Origin: an uncultured Methylococcaceae bacterium
Lineage (GTDB): Bacteria; Pseudomonadota; Gammaproteobacteria; Methylococcales; Methylomonadaceae
Direction: 5' to 3'
Length of the DNA: 64,000 nt
Assembly (NCBI GenBank): GCA_903938485.1
Contig: CAJADF010000134.1
Span: 1-64,000 of the forward strand
Below, piece after piece: positions 28,144-36,024 of this stretch; the first letter of the stretch is position 1, and every line of letters begins with the position of its first letter. The position numbers and the translations under genes are program-made. The notes beneath the pieces are model-generated. The model saw only the letters and a program-made list of their open reading frames with translations, made no database searches and was not told the origin of the DNA.

Positions 28144-28216
28144 TAGATAAGTACAGAGAAGTGCACAGTTGTTTATAAACCCGCAAGCTTTAAGGCTTCG
28201 CGGGTTTTTTATTGTC
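28128..28216 (+). repeat. Direct repeat copy 1: tRNA-Leu 3' end plus terminator
   Basis: These 89 bases (starting CCGGCTCTCG inside the T stem and ending ATTGTC) recur with roughly 80 percent identity by eye and the same length at 30372-30460, in the same orientation. The arrangement resembles the attachment-site duplication left by an element integrated at a tRNA 3' end, although the repeat extends unusually far past the tRNA. Confidence 0.75.
28178..28213 (+). terminator. Intrinsic terminator of tRNA-Leu
   Basis: The outer stem AAACCCG/CGGGTTT encloses a second helix AAGC/GCTT, followed by a T-run ending at about 28210. It lies 35 bases after the tRNA and forms part of the 89-base segment duplicated at 30372. 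Confidence 0.85.
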
Positions 28217-28627
28217 TAACGAAATCCTACATTTACCCATAAAAGCTTGCATATTCTGTAGTAACTATTACAGTAACTTCAAATTACTGCAAGATATCAC
28301 CCTGTCAATCATTGGTTACTACTATTGCACTTCCTGCTTGAAACCAAGGGTACTTATTAACGATTTAAACACAAAATATGTTTGTTAATAGGTTCTACTT
28401 CCATATTAAATTTAGTTAGGGCGCATAGCTTCTTTAAACTTCTAATTAGGCATTGAGTCGTTATCAGTGCACAAACGCCACACCCATTAATATTAATACT
28501 TGATTTATTATCTTTAGAAGGTAGATTAAGCATTGATAGAGGATCTTTTGTTAATAAAAAAAAGCCTTGTTAACCTTTAGCAGCATTTTTGGCTAATATT
28601 TTAATAACATATATTGGATTTTCTTAT
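28217..28627. other. Non-coding region with a possible decayed reading frame
   Basis: About 410 bases without a recognised gene. A small imperfect palindrome (CTGTAGTAACTATTACAG) lies near 28256-28273. On the minus strand, 28357-28533 is an open frame of 58 codons with four cysteines and no ribosome binding site; it matches no family I know and may be chance or a remnant. The plus-strand TTG at 28589 is an upstream extension of the lectin frame and not its start. Confidence 0.35.
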
Positions 28628-29416
28628 ATGAAATGTATCTTTAGAAATAGTTTATTCATTAGTTTAATTTCCGCATCTAGTTTGGCATCGGCTATCGAGT
28701 TTGATGATTTTTCCTCAAAAGTAGCTAATTTACAGCTCAACGGTAATTCAGTTAAGTATGGTGAGAGTTTACGAATTACCCCCGCTTTTTGGTGGCAAGC
28801 AGGTAGTGCATTTGCCACTAAAAAATTAAAGGTATCTAAGTTTAGTACATATTTCAAATTTCAGATTACTGGTCCATTTAGTCCATACGGTGCTGCGGAT
28901 GGTTTTACATTTGCAATACAAGCTAATTCAATAAATGCATTAGGTGCGACAGGACCAGGAGAAGGTTATGGAGGTGATGTAGAAAGCGGTCAGGTTGTTG
29001 GTGGTATAAATAATAGTATTGCAGTTGAATTTGATACTTATCAAAACATAGAATTTAATGATCCTGCTTTACCACACATTGCCATTGTTATTAACGGAGA
29101 TACTAGACATTTTGATTCCTCTTTACCTGTCGAAGAAATATTACCTAGCTTTAATAACGGTAAAGTGTGGTCTGCTTGGATTGATTATGATGGTGAGACA
29201 TTGCAAGTGCGTATAAGTCCAAAAGATAAAAGACCAGAGAATCCGCAGTTAGAAAAAACAATAGATATTGCAGAACTATTGGGTGTTAATAATACAGAAA
29301 ATTATAAAGCCTTCGTGGGTTTTACGGCCGCTACCAAAGGCGGGTATGAAAATCATGACATCCTATTTTGGCAATATCGTGAAGATTATTTCCCAATTGG
29401 TGAGTTAAAAAAATAG
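28628..29416 (+). CDS. Secreted L-type (legume-like) lectin-domain protein
   Basis: 262 residues from the ATG at 28628, which gives a clean signal peptide (cleavage near ASA-IE). The rest is one legume-lectin-like beta sandwich: the early GAADGFTFAIQ strand (DGFxFxIQ type), the GYGG loop, and the metal-site block VEFDTYQN followed by NDPALPHIAI, whose Glu, Asp, Asn, Asp and His match the Ca/Mn ligands of L-type lectins. It should bind carbohydrate outside the cell or in the periplasm. It lies alone between the two tRNA-Leu repeat copies, suggesting acquisition as accessory cargo. No anchor or C-terminal sorting motif is seen. Confidence 0.8.
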   Translation: MKCIFRNSLFISLISASSLASAIEFDDFSSKVANLQLNGNSVKYGESLRITPAFWWQAGSAFATKKLKVSKFSTYFKFQITGPFSPYGAADGFTFAIQANSINALGATGPGEGYGGDVESGQVVGGINNSIAVEFDTYQNIEFNDPALPHIAIVINGDTRHFDSSLPVEEILPSFNNGKVWSAWIDYDGETLQVRISPKDKRPENPQLEKTIDIAELLGVNNTENYKAFVGFTAATKGGYENHDILFWQYREDYFPIGELKK

Positions 29417-29672
29417 CCGATAATTAAGTTGCACTGAAGATAGTTTTTTTATAAGTAACCCTTACATTGATATACGCACTGTCGCTACATTTGAAGAATG
29501 ACTTACACGCTGATGTGGTATTTTTTTGCTAGATTATAATTGTTGCTAAGACTAACTTAATATTTGCCATACATCATCTTTGAGCCTAGTAAATAATGAT
29601 TTAAGAGGTTTTATGGAAAGAAATAGTAGTTGCTCGTATGTTTAGAACAACTACTTTATCTTAAAATAGTAC

Positions 29673-29927
29673 TTATCTCTTTTCCACTTCTTTGTCTACT
29701 TCTTGTTCTTTTGGTTCACCGCTAGGTTTTGAGTTAGCAGATGCTTCAGCGGCTTTTCTTTCAGCGATGGCTTTTGCTTTTCTTGCTAACGCTGCTTTTT
29801 GATCCGCTGCTTTACTTGCGGCAATTGATCCAGTTTCTTCGACTGCTTGAGAGAGTGAAGGAGATAACATGGCTGTTGCTGATAAAGTGCCAATAAATAT
29901 TGGCAATAGTAATTTTTTGAAATTCAT
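29673..29927 (-). CDS. Small secreted Ala/Lys/Glu-rich protein
   Basis: 84 residues: a signal peptide (cleavage near SQA-VE) followed by a low-complexity, highly charged helical segment with repeated AxxKAAxxKA patterns and a Glu/Lys tail. The frame has a GGTGAG-type ribosome binding site just upstream. No family recognised; it could be a periplasmic helical protein. Flanked by non-coding sequence inside the tRNA-Leu bounded segment. Confidence 0.5.
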   Translation of the reverse strand: MNFKKLLLPIFIGTLSATAMLSPSLSQAVEETGSIAASKAADQKAALARKAKAIAERKAAEASANSKPSGEPKEQEVDKEVEKR

Positions 29928-30146
29928 AGATACACACTCACCTTATTATATTAAGTAGAGACAAACTAGTTAAAATGATTATCACTTTTAAACCTATATT
30001 AAGCTTTGAAAGTTTGATAAAAATTTGTTACTAAACCATCAGCAAAGATACCAGATAAAGATTTTAAATCAAATTCTATTGAATAATGAGTGTTATTAAG
30101 CTACGTTAAAATGGTCGTAAAATCCCTGTTGTTTAGGAAGAACTGC

Positions 30147-30344
30147 CTAGCTAAAACTTACATACTGGCCAATTTGTTTGGGACACCATTCCTCGTATAA
30201 TTTAACACTCACTAGTTGCCAAGTTTCAACAGGAATTTTATAAGCATTAATCGCATTTCTTGTGACTGCTTTTAGTTGAGCTTGTTTAGGACGATATCCT
30301 TTCAACCAACTGTTACTAATATTGCAATTCAAGTTTGAAACCAA
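30147..30344 (-). pseudogene. IS30-family transposase remnant
   Basis: The 65-codon frame lacks an ATG (TTG only) and contains GYRPKQAQLKAVTRNAI followed by ETWQLVSVKLYEEWCPKQI. This reads like the N-terminal to middle part of IS30-family transposases (GYRPxQAxxKAxxR ... Lx-EEWSPEQI). The DDE catalytic domain that should follow is missing: the frame closes soon after and neither other frame continues it. It is therefore a broken fragment. It abuts the second copy of the tRNA-Leu repeat. Confidence 0.6.
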
Positions 30345-30371
30345 GTCATAATTTTAAAACAAAATGAGGGA

Positions 30372-30460
30372 CCGGCTCTCGTTACTATGGATTAGTACAA
30401 AGAAGTGCACAGTTGCTTATAAACCCGCATGTCGAAACGCTTAGCGGATTTTTTATTGTC
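30372..30460 (+). repeat. Direct repeat copy 2: degenerate tRNA-Leu 3' end plus terminator
   Basis: It matches 28128-28216 across 89 bases, including CCGGCTCTCG, GAAGTGCACAGTTG, TTATAAACCCGCA and TTTTTTATTGTC. The terminator stem is damaged in the middle and the tRNA body is absent, so this is a non-functional copy. It marks the right side of the 2.2-kb accessory segment. Confidence 0.75.
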
Positions 30461-30475
30461 CAGAGAAAACCATAG

Positions 30476-30925
30476 TTATCGATTTTGATATGTATCAATG
30501 ATTTCCATTGCCTTGTTTCTAAAGCGGAGTGGGCTATCAACATCACGTATCGGATTATAGCCTCCACCGGTGCCATGGATAATAATAGTGCCGTAATCAA
30601 AAATTCTACCTAGAATACTTTGCTCGACATAATAACTTTCAACTTTAGAATGATTTAATTCAATAGTTTTTCGACTAATTAACCCAGTTTTATGTATAAC
30701 ACGTTTAGACGTAACTACCAGTTCTGTTGTCCACCGAGTAATAAATGCCCCCATAAAACTAAAGATACCCAAAACCACCACCACATATCCAAATACGCCA
30801 AACAATTTTACAAGCACCACGCCCACGATAATTGAAAAAACGCTCGGCAAATAATTCATCCAGGTAATTTTAGCTTCGTAAATAACTGCTTCACCCGCCA
30901 TTAGATTATTATCAACATATCCCAT
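30476..30925 (-). CDS. bPH2 (DUF304/YdbS-like) PH-domain membrane protein
   Basis: 149 residues with two closely spaced transmembrane helices (about residues 27-65) followed by a bacterial PH domain: TTELVVTSKRVIHKTGLISRKTIELNHSKVESYYVEQSILGRIFDYG is the characteristic block. Such proteins are inner-membrane components of unknown biochemical role. It is likely complete despite its short length. It stands alone, just outside the repeat-bounded segment. Confidence 0.88.
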   Translation of the reverse strand: MGYVDNNLMAGEAVIYEAKITWMNYLPSVFSIIVGVVLVKLFGVFGYVVVVLGIFSFMGAFITRWTTELVVTSKRVIHKTGLISRKTIELNHSKVESYYVEQSILGRIFDYGTIIIHGTGGGYNPIRDVDSPLRFRNKAMEIIDTYQNR

Positions 30926-31061
30926 TAGTATTAATGTGCTCCTAATTAATTATTCGATTTTTAAATAAAACAACATACAATCCATTTTAACTTACTGATG
31001 AATTCTTGATGGTATTTTTAAACTAAACGTTTATTTAAATCATGGACAAACTAACCATAGA

Positions 31062-31202
31062 CACTTTCAACTTGAGGCGGAACAAGTTACCCAGTTACAT
31101 TCTGGTTTAATCCCAACAAGGCTTTACGCACTTATTACAGAGTACTTTACAAAAAATAATCCAACGGTTGATGTAGGGTGCGGAATTGGGCTACCCCGCT
31201 AA
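31062..31202 (+). pseudogene. Fragment of a class I SAM-dependent methyltransferase gene
   Basis: A 46-codon stretch open to the TAA at 31200 encodes HSGLIPTRLYALITEYFTK and then PTVDVGCGIGLP, which is the N-terminal lead-in and motif I (DxGCGxG) of a Rossmann methyltransferase. No plausible start codon is available in frame and the remaining 150 or more residues of such an enzyme are absent. It is therefore a truncated relic. Confidence 0.6.
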
Positions 31203-31333
31203 TAAACAGGTTACTGCTTCCTAAAATTACCCCCCCCTCCGGGTGCTTAGAACTGACGGAAAACCGCAGAACTTTCATCATTTTGTTCATATAAACTTTT
31301 ATACACCACAATTTTAGGTTTATTAACGCAGAA

Positions 31334-31453
31334 AAATAGTATTGTCAAAATCCCTAGATTTATCACAGCGGCTAAATAGTAATGTCAAAATCCCTAGATT
31401 TATCACAGCGGCTAAATAGTAATGTCAAAATCCCTAGATTTATCACAGGGACT
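31334..31453. repeat. Three tandem copies of a 40-bp repeat
   Basis: Units start at 31334, 31374 and 31414, each exactly 40 bases. Copies 1 and 2 are nearly identical, and copy 3 diverges in the last bases. The unit opens with AAATAGT and includes TGTCAAAATCCCTAGATTT. It is too few and too uniform to be a CRISPR (no unique spacers). Confidence 0.85.
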
Positions 31454-31456
31454 TTA

Positions 31457-31538
31457 TTTTAAATAGTAGAACCGACATTTTAATACGTGGGACAGTAGTT
31501 TTAATAGTAGATCTTTAGTTTTAATACGGGATCAATAG
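31457..31538. repeat. Four degenerate 20-21-bp repeats following the 40-bp array
   Basis: Units begin with TTTTAA at 31457, 31478, 31499 and 31519 and run 20-21 bases. Most contain AATAGTAG or AATACG, echoing the AAATAGTA start of the 40-bp unit next door. Seen by eye; divergence between copies is high. Confidence 0.5.
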
Positions 31539-31619
31539 TACAAACAGTTAACCATTTATATTTTTTGTAGTGTTAAAGCTTTAAGCGTTGCACTTAAAGC
31601 TTTAGGACAAACTTTTTTA

Positions 31620-32234
31620 TTAATTAACTACTTTTATTACGGGGACACAAAAATCGCTGGTTCCATCTGGCGATACGGTAGCAACTCTAACCGCTATGAT
31701 AGATCCTATTACTAAACCTTTCATCGTATAAGTTGCTGCTGTGCTCATATCCACAGTCACCCACTCTGATTCTAACGCGGGTATTCCACCCATATGTATC
31801 TGCCAAATATAGACACCCACGTGATAACCGGCTTTTGATATAAATTTAACTTCACCAGAATGCGTTCCGTCAACCACCGATAAAGCCGCTTTTGGCAGAG
31901 GCGGGACATCTTTACTAATATTAAAACCACTGCTTAACAACTTGGTTTCATCACCCTTAGCTTCTTGGTTAACATACAGTGCGTATACCCTAATAATATC
32001 ATCCGCAATAATTTCTTTATCATGCATGATAGATATAGCCGTTTGGCTACCATCATCTGCAGCAATAATTGCCGCTTCTAATGCATCAACAGATGCTAAG
32101 GCATCCGCAATTGAAATATAAGGACTTCCAAAATGGGGGTTACCCTCCATCTTTATATACACATTCTTGTAAGCAACAACTTTTTCCCTCACTGGATATT
32201 TAATAATATCTATTAATGCTCTTAATATTCGCAT
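31620..32234 (-). CDS. Hypothetical protein with C-terminal fibronectin III-like domain
   Basis: 204 residues without a signal peptide. The N-terminal 100 residues are helical (SIADALASVDALEAAIIAADDGSQTAISIMHDKEIIADDIIRV). The C-terminal 90 residues read as an Fn3-like beta sandwich, with a late TYTMKGLVIGSIIAVRVATVS block of the kind G-x-x-x-x-x-R-V-x-x-V found before the last strand. I know this architecture only from unannotated proteins. The gene is monocistronic beside the repeat arrays. Confidence 0.55.
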   Translation of the reverse strand: MRILRALIDIIKYPVREKVVAYKNVYIKMEGNPHFGSPYISIADALASVDALEAAIIAADDGSQTAISIMHDKEIIADDIIRVYALYVNQEAKGDETKLLSSGFNISKDVPPLPKAALSVVDGTHSGEVKFISKAGYHVGVYIWQIHMGGIPALESEWVTVDMSTAATYTMKGLVIGSIIAVRVATVSPDGTSDFCVPVIKVVN

Positions 32235-32492
32235 ATTTATTCCTTGGTTAAGTAGGCAACTGAGTTTGTTGCAAGTACTAGGTTAGTAGAAAATTTTAAA
32301 TTTTCAAATTTATTTTCAATATTCCTTTAAAAATTATCGACTATTTTCAATAATTTGTTAAAAATAGCTTAATTTTGTTGTGTAATATTTTTTATTAAAA
32401 AATTTATTATTTTCTAGTAAATATAATCATTGCATTTTGTGCAATTAAGAAGTACCGTGTACATTAATTAATTACAAAACAGGAAATATACA

Positions 32493-33425
32493 ATGATAAA
32501 GACTTCAACTTTCAATCTACTTTTAAGCTCAGTTTTATTATTCCTCTCTTTATCAACCCAAGCAGAAATCAAAAATATTAGTGCTGCAAATACGCAAATA
32601 GGCCTGCAGTTTGTGACGACTAACTTAAATTACACAGAAAAATCAATAGAACATATAAAAGCCGATACAGAGCAAGGTTTTGTCCCAGGATTTGGTACAA
32701 ATTTATCAGTTATGAAGGATTTGGTATTCGGTAATGATTATTTAGCCTTTCAGTTTAGTAAGTTAAATGGCACAACAGATTACATAGGTGCTACCAATAC
32801 ACAATACACTCCGCCGCAAGGTCCGGGCATTTTATCTTATACCCCGGCTTCAAATTATGGGGCTGTGCATCAAACTGACAGCGCAGAAATGTTAGACTTT
32901 AGTGGCAAAATCGGTAAAGGTTTTGAGGTCAGCAATAGTATTTTGGTGACACCCTATTTAGAGGTAGGTCATCATGAGTGGAATAGACATCTTAATAACA
33001 ATCTCTCTAATATCTCAGCTTATCGATATAACATATCTTCTAATGAAGATTACAATAATTACTACGCAGGTTTCGGCACGATGGGACAAATCACCCCCAT
33101 TAATAATTTGGTCATCACTGCAAATGCCATGGTGGGTGGTACATTCTCACCTATTATGACAGCGACTGGTTCGCCGAGTGTACTCAGTGCAATTGGTCCA
33201 GCGCCAAGCACTAAAAACTATGTACTCGGGGCATCGGTTGTTTATAAAGTGGGTTTATCATTTGATTATTCAATTTATAAAAACTTTCATGCGAATGCAG
33301 GTGCAGAGTTTTCTGCATTTGACTACGGTAAATCAGATTCAACTAGCACCATACCCAGCTCATACGAACCCGCTAGCCAATCAAATTACACAACAGTTAA
33401 AACGGGCATTGGTTATTCATTTTAA
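32493..33425 (+). CDS. Outer-membrane beta-barrel protein
   Basis: 310 residues with a signal peptide (cleavage near TQA-EI), alternating hydrophobic strands throughout and a C-terminal strand GIGYSF ending in Phe, the BAM recognition pattern. It fits an autotransporter-like or OmpA-type porin fold, but no specific channel family is recognised. The upstream 258 bases are very AT-rich, with an ATTGCA/TGCAAT inverted repeat near 32431-32447. Its stop codon overlaps the stop of the convergent HAF-repeat gene within the shared TTAA. Confidence 0.7.
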   Translation: MIKTSTFNLLLSSVLLFLSLSTQAEIKNISAANTQIGLQFVTTNLNYTEKSIEHIKADTEQGFVPGFGTNLSVMKDLVFGNDYLAFQFSKLNGTTDYIGATNTQYTPPQGPGILSYTPASNYGAVHQTDSAEMLDFSGKIGKGFEVSNSILVTPYLEVGHHEWNRHLNNNLSNISAYRYNISSNEDYNNYYAGFGTMGQITPINNLVITANAMVGGTFSPIMTATGSPSVLSAIGPAPSTKNYVLGASVVYKVGLSFDYSIYKNFHANAGAEFSAFDYGKSDSTSTIPSSYEPASQSNYTTVKTGIGYSF

Positions 33426-34516
33426 GAACGTTTAATACCAGACCGTTTATAAAATAGTAAACCAAGACCACTTAAAAATATAAAAAAGGCATTAGGAAGC
33501 GGTACGATAGTAGCAGGCGTTAATAAAAACTGATGTGTTAACCCATTAATTTTGCCATTAGCTACTATCTGACCCGAATTATTAATGCCATTCGCGTCAT
33601 TTAAAACTAAACCCGTTATGGTTGTGGCCATTAACGAATTTAAATCATTCATGACCCCGTTGCTATAGATAAAAGCCCGATCATTTCCATCTACATCAGT
33701 AGAATATCCAACGAGTTGACCCGCATCATTAAAGCCATTAGCAAAACTAAACAGCCCACCTAAGGTCCCTAAATCTGTCATTACCCCGTTGTAATAGATA
33801 AATGCATCTTGATTGCCATTGCTTAATTCATAGTAACCCGCAATTTGACCGGCTGAGTTTATATAAGAAGCATGACTATTAACACCACCCAACACACCTA
33901 AATCTGTTAGGGTGTTATTAACATAACTAAACGCATGGGTTTGACCATTGCCAAAATCTAAATAGCCCACCACATGCCCTGACGCATTTATTGAGCTTGC
34001 ATAACTCTTAGCAGAAGATAATGTTCCTAAATCTGTTAGGGTGTTATTAACATAACTAAAGGCGTGTGTTTGGCCATTGGCTAAATCAGCAGACCCCACT
34101 ACTTGTCCTGCCGCATTTATGAAACTAGCAGAACTATTGTTACCCCCCAATGTACCAATATCTACTATATTTCCATTACTGTAGATAAAAGCATGATTTT
34201 GACCATTCGCTAAATTAGCATCTCCGACCACTTGGCCAGCATCATTAATAAAACTGGCATGACTATAATGTCCGCCTAAGGTACCTATATCAGTCACATT
34301 AGGATCTGAATAGATAAAGGCATGGGTGTCTGTAGCACCAAAAGAAGAATCCCCCACTATCTGGCCATAATTATTAATACTAATGGCCGAGGTAATCGTG
34401 GAGTATGAGTCCGTTAAGTCGGTTATGTTGTAAAGTAAGCTCGCTTTAACCGAAGTGCTTAACAGTAAACCCATTATAAAAAACCCTAATTCAGCTGAGT
34501 TAATTTTAATCTTCAT
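33422..34516 (-). CDS. HAF-repeat protein with PEP-CTERM-like (VPLP) sorting signal
   Basis: 364 residues: a signal peptide (near VKA-SL), then about seven HAF repeats of roughly 45 residues, each with a NxxGQVVG-type turn, HAFxY and DLGTLGG. These probably form a beta-propeller-like structure. The C-terminus VPLPNAFFIFLSGLGLLFYKRSG is a short motif, hydrophobic helix and basic cluster, the layout of exosortase substrates with VPLP replacing VPEP. It should be exported, cleaved by an exosortase and delivered to the surface. No exosortase gene lies in the window. Confidence 0.85.
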   Translation of the reverse strand: MKIKINSAELGFFIMGLLLSTSVKASLLYNITDLTDSYSTITSAISINNYGQIVGDSSFGATDTHAFIYSDPNVTDIGTLGGHYSHASFINDAGQVVGDANLANGQNHAFIYSNGNIVDIGTLGGNNSSASFINAAGQVVGSADLANGQTHAFSYVNNTLTDLGTLSSAKSYASSINASGHVVGYLDFGNGQTHAFSYVNNTLTDLGVLGGVNSHASYINSAGQIAGYYELSNGNQDAFIYYNGVMTDLGTLGGLFSFANGFNDAGQLVGYSTDVDGNDRAFIYSNGVMNDLNSLMATTITGLVLNDANGINNSGQIVANGKINGLTHQFLLTPATIVPLPNAFFIFLSGLGLLFYKRSGIKRS

Positions 34517-34566
34517 TCCAGAGTCCTATGTCTTATATAAAGTGGGGCAATAATTAATATAACAAA

Positions 34567-35619
34567 TTATAAACGTGCTTGGCTAACTTTTGAATTAAGC
34601 TGTCCACAGGCGGCTAAAACATCATCTCCTTTTGCAGTTCTTATCAGTGTCGGAATTTTAAACGTATCTAATACGGTTTTAAACTGGTCAATAGTCGCTA
34701 AATCAGGTTGTTGGTATACAGACCCCGGAAAGGCATTAAAGGGAATTAAATTGATGTAAGCACTTTTACCCACCAACAATGCACCCAATTGCTTGGCATC
34801 GTCTATTGAATCATTAAAATCTTTAATTAAAATGTATTCATACGTCACAAATTGTTTTTTTTGTAGGGGTATCTGATCAATAAATGCTAATACAGCGTCC
34901 AAGGGATACTTTTTATTAATGGGTATTAATTCGTTACGTTTTTTTTCTACAGGTGAATGTAACGATAACGCTAAATTGACACCCGGAATGTCTTGGCTCC
35001 ATCTTTCCAACCCCGGAATGTAACCCGCTGTAGAAATGGTAATTTTTTGAGTACCTATTGAAGTGCCATGTTGTGATAAGAATATTTCACAGGCTTTTTT
35101 TACGGCATCAAAATTATGTAGAGGCTCGCCCTGCCCCATAAAAACGATATTTAAAATGCGTTCGTCACCCGGTCTATGCTCAGCAAGCCAGCGCCACGCT
35201 TGTATAAACTGCCCGACGATTTCACTGCTGGATAAGTTTCTAGTAAATCCTTGAGTACCGGTAAAACAAAATGCGCAATTCATCGCGCAACCGACTTGCG
35301 ACGATAAGCAAATTGAGTATTTATTATGAAAAGGTATTAAAACGGTTTCTACTTTATGATCATCTGCAAGCTTAAACAGAAATTTTACGGTTTGATCATG
35401 ACTAGATTCATGTACCGTATCTATGTAAGGCACAGAGAAATCAAAGTGTGCTTCAAAAAACGCTAACGCTGATTTAGAAATATTATCAACACATTGAGTC
35501 AATTCCTTTTTCTTATAATGCCAATTAAATAGCGCTGAGGCAGCCGATTTATTTAAATTATTCTGCATGAGCAACTGCTCTAAATCCGTGTAATTTAAAT
35601 CATAAAAAGACTGCTTCAA
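34567..35619 (-). CDS. rlmN: 23S rRNA/tRNA adenine-C2 methyltransferase RlmN
   Basis: 350 residues of radical-SAM type with the CxxxCxxC cluster motif CAMNCAFC (about residues 111-118), the GxGEP-type block GQGEPLHN, and late Cys in LIRTAKGDDVLAACGQL, equivalent to the RlmN catalytic Cys. It methylates A2503 of 23S rRNA and A37 of some tRNAs. It stands alone; the usual ndk, pilW/pilF and ispG neighbours are not present. Confidence 0.95.
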   Translation of the reverse strand: MKQSFYDLNYTDLEQLLMQNNLNKSAASALFNWHYKKKELTQCVDNISKSALAFFEAHFDFSVPYIDTVHESSHDQTVKFLFKLADDHKVETVLIPFHNKYSICLSSQVGCAMNCAFCFTGTQGFTRNLSSSEIVGQFIQAWRWLAEHRPGDERILNIVFMGQGEPLHNFDAVKKACEIFLSQHGTSIGTQKITISTAGYIPGLERWSQDIPGVNLALSLHSPVEKKRNELIPINKKYPLDAVLAFIDQIPLQKKQFVTYEYILIKDFNDSIDDAKQLGALLVGKSAYINLIPFNAFPGSVYQQPDLATIDQFKTVLDTFKIPTLIRTAKGDDVLAACGQLNSKVSQARL

Positions 35620-35775
35620 ATTAAGCCTACTTAATTAAAGTATTGTAAAAATAATAGATTTTTGGTTTCAAGTTTGAAGCCCAACGCCCTTCATTTCATA
35701 AAAAAAAGCTGGGGCTGATAATTCAAATTAGATATAAAATAACCACCCGACAGACGATACATTAGACTAATTAAA

Positions 35776-36000
35776 ATGCAAAAAATATTAAACCTACCCA
35801 GATTCATTGCGATACCCCTACTCATTATTATTGTGGTGGTATTTGCCTTATTATTTTCTGTTCTATTTGCCATCCTGTTAATCCCGATGGCAATTGTAGG
35901 GTACAGATTTTGGCGCACTATGAATCTTAGTAAGCAAGCTAACGATACTGATGTTATTGAAGCTGAATATACGGTGCTAGATAAAAATACCGATAAATAA
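35776..36000 (+). CDS. Small inner-membrane protein with one or two helices
   Basis: 74 residues: a hydrophobic segment of about 35 residues (likely a hairpin or a long helix, with Pro at 15 and 38) followed by an amphipathic cytoplasmic tail with VIEAEYTVLDK. No known family. It is divergent from rlmN. Retained because the charged end after the membrane segment looks protein-like and no better reading frame competes. Confidence 0.5.
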   Translation: MQKILNLPRFIAIPLLIIIVVVFALLFSVLFAILLIPMAIVGYRFWRTMNLSKQANDTDVIEAEYTVLDKNTDK

Positions 36001-36024
36001 TACTATCGTTACACAAACTAAGCT

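Larger units (their letters stand above)
30926..31619. other. Non-coding accessory remnant region
   Basis: Almost 700 bases without an intact gene. It holds a methyltransferase gene fragment near 31062-31202, a C-rich run near 31228, and two tandem-repeat arrays at 31334-31538, annotated separately. The remainder is AT-rich and featureless. Confidence 0.6.

Noticed and set aside
28357-28533. 58-codon Cys-containing minus-strand frame as a real gene
   Set aside because: No ribosome binding site, no recognised family and location in a decayed segment; mentioned only in the description of that stretch.
31334-31453. Possible CRISPR array
   Set aside because: The 40-bp units are contiguous with no unique spacers and only three copies exist; there are no cas genes.
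28057-31619. Active integrative element at tRNA-Leu
   Set aside because: No integrase, excisionase or replication gene is present between or next to the repeat copies; only remnants are seen.
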